A stretch of DNA of 12,713 nt. It comes from Polyrhizophydium stewartii (taxonomy: Eukaryota; Chytridiomycota; Chytridiomycetes; Rhizophydiales). The notes beneath the pieces are model-generated. The model did no database searches and had not been told where the DNA came from. It saw only the letters and a program-made list of their open reading frames with translations. The stretch covers positions 1-12,713 of the forward strand of contig JADGIZ010000501.1 in NCBI GenBank assembly GCA_027604665.1, given 5' to 3'. Of this stretch, positions 8,425 through 12,713 are shown piece by piece (within the stretch, counting starts at the first letter, position 1; each line of letters starts with the position of its first letter). The position numbers were made by a program, and so were the translations under genes.

Positions 8425-9429
8425 ATGCTCGTGCGCGCGACCGCGGCTGTGCGCGAGGCGATAGGCGCGGCAGCGGACTGGCTCGACGCCGCGGCCCGCG
8501 ATGCTGCCCAGGACGCCGTGCTGGCGCAGCTGCGCGCGGCGCAGAGGCAGCTGGAAGCCGCCGACGCCGACGAGGCCGCTGCGCCGTCGGACAAGGCCGT
8601 GCCGCACACGCTGGTCCGCGACGCCTGCAGCGTGCTCGCGCAGGCGCATCCAGGCACGTGGCCTGCCGCGGCTGCCTGCGCGCCAGGTCGTGCACGCCGC
8701 TGCGTGCTGACTCGCGGCATCCTGGCAGACAACCCCGACTATGCTTTCCACCGGGTGCTGAGGGGCAGCCGCATCGAGTTTGTGGTGCCCAAGCCGAAGC
8801 CAAAGGTGCGTGCCTTGGCAGACACTGACTTTTGAGCAGCCTGAGTGGCTCACCTGCCGTTGTGCGAGCGCAGAGCCCAGAGTACATCAAGATGATGGAC
8901 GAGGTTAGGGCGTATCTGGCCAACAAGGAGTACGAGCAGATGACCAACGGGCTCGACTCGACGGCGAGCGGCAAGAACAAGCTGCTTGGCGGGTTCTCGG
9001 AGGACATGCTCGAGCTTCGCAAGGCGTCGCGGCATCTGATCTCGCTCGCAAACGTCCTGTTCTCGATGGTCGCAACGTTTGCGGCGGCATATGTCCTGTC
9101 GGGACACGTCTTCGCCGAGCAGGGCTTCGTGAGTGATCGTTGGTCTTGCATGGAACGGCTGGGCCTCGCGGCGGCTGACATCTGACGATGCGGCGCAGCG
9201 GGTGCTCTTTGGTCTCTTTGCTACGCTGCTCGTCGCCGTGGCCGAGGGCTGGTTCTTTGCGCGGGACTGGTTGCTGGACGATCTGCCGCGCAAGCACCAC
9301 GACGAGGGCTCCGCCGCCAGCCGTGGCGCTCGAAAGCCTGTCGCGGCGGCCGCTGCCGCTGCAGCCCCAGCAGCCGAGATGGCGTCCGCACATGCCGCCA
9401 TGGATGGCAGCGGGCCCGCGGGCCAATGA
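8425..9429 (+). CDS. VMA12: Vma12/TMEM199-like ER assembly factor for the V-ATPase V0 sector
   Basis: In yeast, Vma12 with Vma22 holds V0 subunits in the ER during assembly of the vacuolar proton pump; TMEM199 is the human counterpart. Exons 8425-8805, 8874-9128 and 9199-9429, all phase 0, give 288 residues. The N-terminal half is Ala-rich and weakly conserved. The family core starts with FHRVLRGSRIEFVVPKPKPK (about 108-127) and continues SPEYIKMMDEVRAYLANKEY (128-147), the PEY...L...EY pattern typical of the family. Two membrane segments follow at about 182-203 and 214-234, then a polar, Ala-rich tail that would face the cytosol. Introns are 68 and 70 nt. The ATG at 8425 is the first in this frame; the upstream extension has only non-ATG starts. 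The order of soluble domain then two helices fits Vma12. Confidence 0.86.
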
Positions 9430-9790
9430 ACATTTGCCGCGCCAAGCGAGCTTTCCCCTGCATCTCTCGCTCCACCTTGCGCCAGTCGCGTCTGCACCCT
9501 CATCCAACAGGCCCGCTCGGCGACACATCGCATCTGCAGCCGCCCGCGCTTTTCGACCCCGCCCACTTTGCTGATCGGCCTGGCGCCGCGCTTCCGGGCA
9601 CTCTCACACTCTCTGTCTCGCAGCCCCCCGCGCGCTGTCGCCGTCGCGTCCTCGCCAACGACAAACAAGAGCAGCGACAACAAAACCACACAAATACTCG
9701 CTCGCCGGAGCCCCTATTCTCGCACACGACCACGACCACAGACACACAAGCACGCAGTGCCGCTTGGAATCGCTTCTCTGACCGGACAAG
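9430..9790. promoter_or_regulatory. Intergenic region and probable leader of the SNARE gene
   Basis: 361 bp between the VMA12 stop and the SNARE start. The last 130 bases are A/C-rich and G-poor on the plus strand, as expected of an unstructured 5' leader. No TATA box, tRNA or repeat is evident, and open frames here match nothing recognisable. Confidence 0.45.
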
Positions 9791-11525
9791 ATGGCGAGTA
9801 TGCGAGATGCCATGAAGCGTCTGGAGCACATTTACAAGGAATGTGCGCCAGAGGCCATCGAGGAGAAGAACGCCATCGAAGGGCTCGACGAGTTTGATCG
9901 CTTGCGCAAGAAGATCCACGCAGATGTCAAGGCAGTGCGGCAGGTGAGGCACAGGGCTTGATGAGCCGCATACACGTTGTGCCTTGGCGCACCACGGCCG
10001 GCATCGCCCCGCCCGCCCGAGCGACCAACCGACCGGCGCTTCCTCCCCATCCTACCCCTAAAGTTCCCAAGTTTTGCTTGTTGGCTGCCTCGCCGATGCG
10101 CGAGCGGCTGCGCGCTCCTCCGTGGCGATGTCATCAGTCGCGCCTGCGTAAACACTCAGACACCGCATATCCCCCTCCCATCCCGCCCCTCATTTTGGAT
10201 TCTCCTCTCTCCACACACATGGGAGTCTCCCAAATTGCAAACACCTTGAGCAGTTGCCCGTCGCGACAATGGCGTCGACCGTGGATGTCTCTCCCAACCT
10301 CGCATCCATCCAATCGACCCAGTCATCGCTTACACGCTACACCTGTGCCTGACACTCTCGTCGCCGCAACGGTGATTGCGGCGATCATGACGGGATGCGC
10401 ACCAGGCGCTCAAAGACCGCGCCGACGTCATGCGCGGCGGAGGCACGACGACCGAGTCGGCCGAGGCGTCGTACAGGATCCGCGTGATGATCAAATCGCT
10501 CAAGGAGCTTCTGGGCCAGATGCAACACATTGTCGATAAGGAGGCCAAGAAGGCAAGCGCTGGCCAACTTTGGGGTCGATCGATGATCCCTCCCGCAGCC
10601 GGCTGATAATCTCATGCGTTTCGGTACTCTCTGTGTGGCTATTTGCGACGGGCGGGATGTCGGTGGATCCATCCAAATGCGGGCTGCCAACAGAAAAAGC
10701 CAAAGAACCCCGAAAAGGTCGCCGAGCACAAGGAAGTCCTCGAGCTTTGCAAGCAGCACATTGAAGAATGCGAGAACCTTGAGAAGCGCAAGCAGAACGA
10801 AGCGTACGCCGCCGACCGGTCCGAACTATTTGCAATCAGCGGCGGCGGCGGTGGTGGCGGCGGTGGAGCAGGAGGTGAGCGCGCCAGAAGGCCGGCCCTG
10901 TTGGGTGACGACTCCCAAAGCCTCGGACGAGAGTTGACTTATTGACCCAGACAAATCGCTAGCGAGCTTTGCGGGCGGAAATGGTGCCGACTCGCAAGAC
11001 CCTTTCATGCACTCGGAGCTGCCCGACATTGACGTCGAGGAGGACCTCAAGGCAATCAAGAACCGCAACAAGGATATTGTGAGTGCAGGATGGAGGGTGT
11101 GTGTCGGTGAGAGGTTGAGCAGCGCTGACAGTTGGAGGCGGATGAAAACGTGAACCAGGACCAAGACCTTGATGCGATCGGCACCGGCGTCGCACGACTC
11201 AAGGAGATTGCGCTGGACATGGGCCAGGTGGGCTTGCGCCGATGATGCTATTTGTGTCCGCATCGCGCCGCCTGCACATGCGCGTGAGCCTGAGCTGGCG
11301 CTGACATGCCCAACCATCCCACAGGAAATCGACCGCCAGAACGACGATCTGGGCCGCATCGACCAAAACGTCGAAAAGGCGCTGGACCACGTCGACAACA
11401 TCAACATCACGATGAAGAACACACTGGACAAGGTGATGAAGGGCGACCGGTTCATGGTCAACTGCATCCTGCTCTGTGTCATCCTGGCACTGGTTGCCTT
11501 CATATCTACGCAGTTTACAAAATGA
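9791..11525 (+). CDS. SYP7-type Qc-SNARE with C-terminal membrane anchor
   Basis: A membrane fusion protein that supplies one Q-helix to a four-helix SNARE bundle; plant SYP71-73 are the reference family, linked to ER, endosomal and plasma membranes. Exons 9791-9943, 10406-10552, 10694-10874, 10951-11078, 11132-11227 and 11325-11525 total 906 nt, 301 residues; Arabidopsis SYP71 has about 266. An N-terminal helical region (about 1-140) is followed by a Gly run (near 150-158) and a linker with DPFMHSELPDIDVEEDL. The SNARE motif lies at about 210-270. GQEIDRQNDDLGRID matches the EELDRQ...IDTKVD block of SYP7, making Gln240 the likely zero-layer residue. The anchor at 278-297 (FMVNCILLCVILALVAF) is followed by six residues, as in tail-anchored SNAREs. 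Intron 2 is GC-AG. The 462-nt first intron could conceal a small extra exon. Syn8, Tlg1 and Bet1 types fit less well. Confidence 0.83.
9944..10405 (+). other. Long first intron (462 nt) of the SNARE gene
   Basis: Donor CAG|GTGAGG, acceptor ACCAG. Joining gives VRQ-ALKDRADVM, a continuous helix that matches the SYP7 N-terminal region, so no extra exon is required. A peptide-like stretch around 10262-10360 was considered as an exon but ends in TGA before any usable donor. Confidence 0.7.
10553..10693 (+). other. GC-AG intron 2 of the SNARE gene, 141 nt
   Basis: Donor CAAGAAG|GCAAGC, acceptor CCAACAG|AAAAAG. Removal joins DKEAKK to KKPKNPEKVAEHKEVLEL in phase 0. No GTG-type donor lies close enough to do the same. 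The unspliced frame meets a TGA near 10604, so retention would truncate the protein. Confidence 0.8.
10841..10866. repeat. GGC/GGT triplet tract encoding polyglycine in the SNARE
   Basis: Tandem Gly codons just before the exon 3 donor encode a run of nine glycines between the N-terminal helices and the SNARE motif. It is probably a flexible hinge. Confidence 0.85.
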
Positions 11526-11629
11526 AACCCCCTCGCGCTGCCGAGCCCAGGATTGTCTCGTATATTCCGCGGCCTCTGGGCCGTGTGGCCGTGTCCGCCG
11601 GACGGCATGCAGCCTGAGAAGACAGAACG
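11526..11629. other. Short convergent spacer between the SNARE and the unknown gene
   Basis: Only 104 bp separate two facing stop codons, so the two 3' UTRs probably overlap or are very short. No AATAAA is visible. Confidence 0.5.
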
Positions 11630-12713
11630 CTATGTCCATGTAAAGTCGAAATAGAGGCGCCAGAAGTTGGACTCGGCAGCAGTCGAGGGACCATCTGGCA
11701 TCGGCGGTGCAAGCGATGCGACGCGGCGGCGGGCATCCTGGCCAGCAAGATGCCACAGCACAAACAGGCGAGCGCGCAGGCGGGTTGCTTGTGCGAGCCA
11801 GCCCGCGTCCGAGAGGCCGGCCGCCCGAGCCAGATCGCCGAGCATGGCAGCGTGCACGGCTTGCCCCAAGTCGGCGACTTGCGGCGCCAGCGCAGCGAGA
11901 TAGGCGTCCATGGCGGCGGGGAATCGCGCGGCCAGCGACGCCGCGAGCCACGGATGCAGCGTGGATAGCGCGGGCGAGCCGTCGGGCGAGCGTTGGCGCA
12001 GCAGCCACGCGGCGAGAGGGCCCAGGACGGGGGAGGTGGCGGCCTCGCTTCGGTCGCGCTCGGACGCAACGGCGGCAGCCTCGCGGGCGAGCGGCATGGG
12101 GCCAAAGCCGCCGGCGGCGACGGCCGCGGCCGGGAACAGCAGCAGCAGGGCGATGGTCTCGTGCAGCGCCGCAGCGTCGGCGGCCGCGGCGAGGCGGGCC
12201 AGCAGGGCGTCGAGCGCCGCCTGCGGGTCGTGTGCGTCCCGGACACATCTGCGGATGTCGGGAAGCAGGTGCCTGGCGGCGACTCGGCGGGCGACGGTGG
12301 TCGGCAGCAGGCGGAAGCCGAGCTCGACGGCGGCGAGCTGCACGGGGGCCGGGCGGGAAGCGCAGGCCTCAGCGGGTGCGGCGGCGAGCGGGCCGGCCCA
12401 GGCGGCCTCGCTGGGGCCGAGTGCACGGACCGACTCTGCGAGCGTGAGCAGCGGCGACAGCGAGGCGGCTGCGCGGGCTGCCGGCAGGGCACGGGCCTTG
12501 AGGGCGGCGCGGGCGAGCGGGCCAGCGAGGGCGGGCCATGCGGCGTCTGCGGCGAGCGGCGCGGCCCATGGGTTGGCCAGCACGAGGGCCGGCAGCAGCG
12601 CGGCGAGTGGGGCGCTGTCCTCGGTGACGCACTCGCCCGGGCCGAGCGAGGTGTCGGCGACGGCCGGGGCGGGCGGCAGGCTGCACAGCGCGTGCAGGCG
12701 GGCGGGATCGAGG
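11630..12713 (-). CDS. C-terminal part of an unrecognised Ala/Leu-rich, probably helical protein
   Basis: I do not recognise this protein. The minus-strand frame is open from the window edge (12713) to a TAG at 11632-11630, about 360 residues without an intron. The N-terminus lies outside the window, so any start inside it (for example the GTG at 12583) is arbitrary. The sequence is rich in Ala, Leu and Arg, arranged in amphipathic-looking helices, for example HLLPDIRRCVRDA, ALDALLARLAAA and ARFPAAMDAYLAALAPQV. It ends in an aromatic tail, SNFWRLYFDFTW. The pattern could suit an alpha-solenoid (HEAT/ARM-like) scaffold, but no diagnostic repeat is clear. A real gene is supported by the long clean frame, the non-repetitive ordered hydrophobicity and the plausible convergent stop. 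GC-rich DNA also opens frames by chance, so some doubt remains. Confidence 0.6.
   Translation of the reverse strand, partial: LDPARLHALCSLPPAPAVADTSLGPGECVTEDSAPLAALLPALVLANPWAAPLAADAAWPALAGPLARAALKARALPAARAAASLSPLLTLAESVRALGPSEAAWAGPLAAAPAEACASRPAPVQLAAVELGFRLLPTTVARRVAARHLLPDIRRCVRDAHDPQAALDALLARLAAAADAAALHETIALLLLFPAAAVAAGGFGPMPLAREAAAVASERDRSEAATSPVLGPLAAWLLRQRSPDGSPALSTLHPWLAASLAARFPAAMDAYLAALAPQVADLGQAVHAAMLGDLARAAGLSDAGWLAQATRLRARLFVLWHLAGQDARRRVASLAPPMPDGPSTAAESNFWRLYFDFTWT

Noticed and set aside
9957..9964. Box C-like TGATGAG in SNARE intron 1, as a possible C/D snoRNA
   Set aside because: No CTGA box D lies within a normal snoRNA distance, and there is no terminal stem.
10262..10360. 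Possible extra exon inside SNARE intron 1
   Set aside because: After a CAG at about 10261 an open stretch follows, but it meets TGA before a usable donor. Skipping it gives a continuous helix that matches the family.
1..12713. Mobile elements, CRISPR arrays, tRNA genes or viral sequence
   Set aside because: No transposase, reverse transcriptase, terminal repeats, regularly spaced repeats, tRNA-like fold or viral gene was recognised by reading both strands.

Overview
The window is a stretch of compact, GC-rich nuclear DNA from a eukaryote. It has seven protein genes, six of them split by short spliceosomal introns; I resolve 20 introns, 53-462 nt long. The gene set is housekeeping: endomembrane, ribosome biogenesis and mitochondrial ATP synthase. 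A five-RRM Mrd1, an Atp19-like ATP synthase subunit, a Vma12-type V-ATPase assembly factor and very short introns point to a fungus. A SYP7-type Qc-SNARE, not part of the standard Qc set of ascomycete yeasts and animals as I know it, suggests an early-diverging lineage such as a chytrid-like fungus or a close relative. That placement is inference. I see no bacterial genes, no tRNA or rRNA, no CRISPR and no transposon.

Layout. 1-259: an extremely G/C-rich edge, with the first 75 bases only G and C. 260-2311 (-): ALG6, seven exons. 2312-2531: short divergent promoter region. 2532-5821 (+): MRD1, five exons, whose start codon appears to be split by an intron. 5963-7181 (+): PIGH/GPI15, three exons, the first intron being of GC-AG type. 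7182-7545: convergent intergenic space. 7546-8260 (-): ATP synthase subunit k (ATP19/DAPIT-like), two exons. 8261-8424: divergent promoter region. 8425-9429 (+): VMA12/TMEM199-like, three exons. 9430-9790: intergenic, probably promoter and leader. 9791-11525 (+): SYP7-type Qc-SNARE, six exons, with a second GC-AG intron. 11630-12713 (-): 3' part of an unrecognised, alanine-rich, uninterrupted gene that runs off the window.

How the genes relate. ALG6 (dolichol-linked N-glycan glucosylation), PIGH (first step of GPI anchor synthesis), VMA12 (V0 assembly) and the SNARE all work in the ER or later secretory membranes. MRD1 works in nucleolar pre-rRNA processing and ATP19 in the inner mitochondrial membrane. 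Their proximity looks like ordinary eukaryotic gene order, with no sign of one coordinated pathway.

Exon models rest on conserved protein blocks, phase agreement and splice signals read by eye. Every completed model closes in frame. The most unusual signals are in gene architecture: the donor pattern GTGNG in all 18 GT introns, CAG acceptors in all 20, two GC-AG introns sharing an AG|GCAAG core, and the split start codon of MRD1. I found no evidence of a wholly new biological system here.
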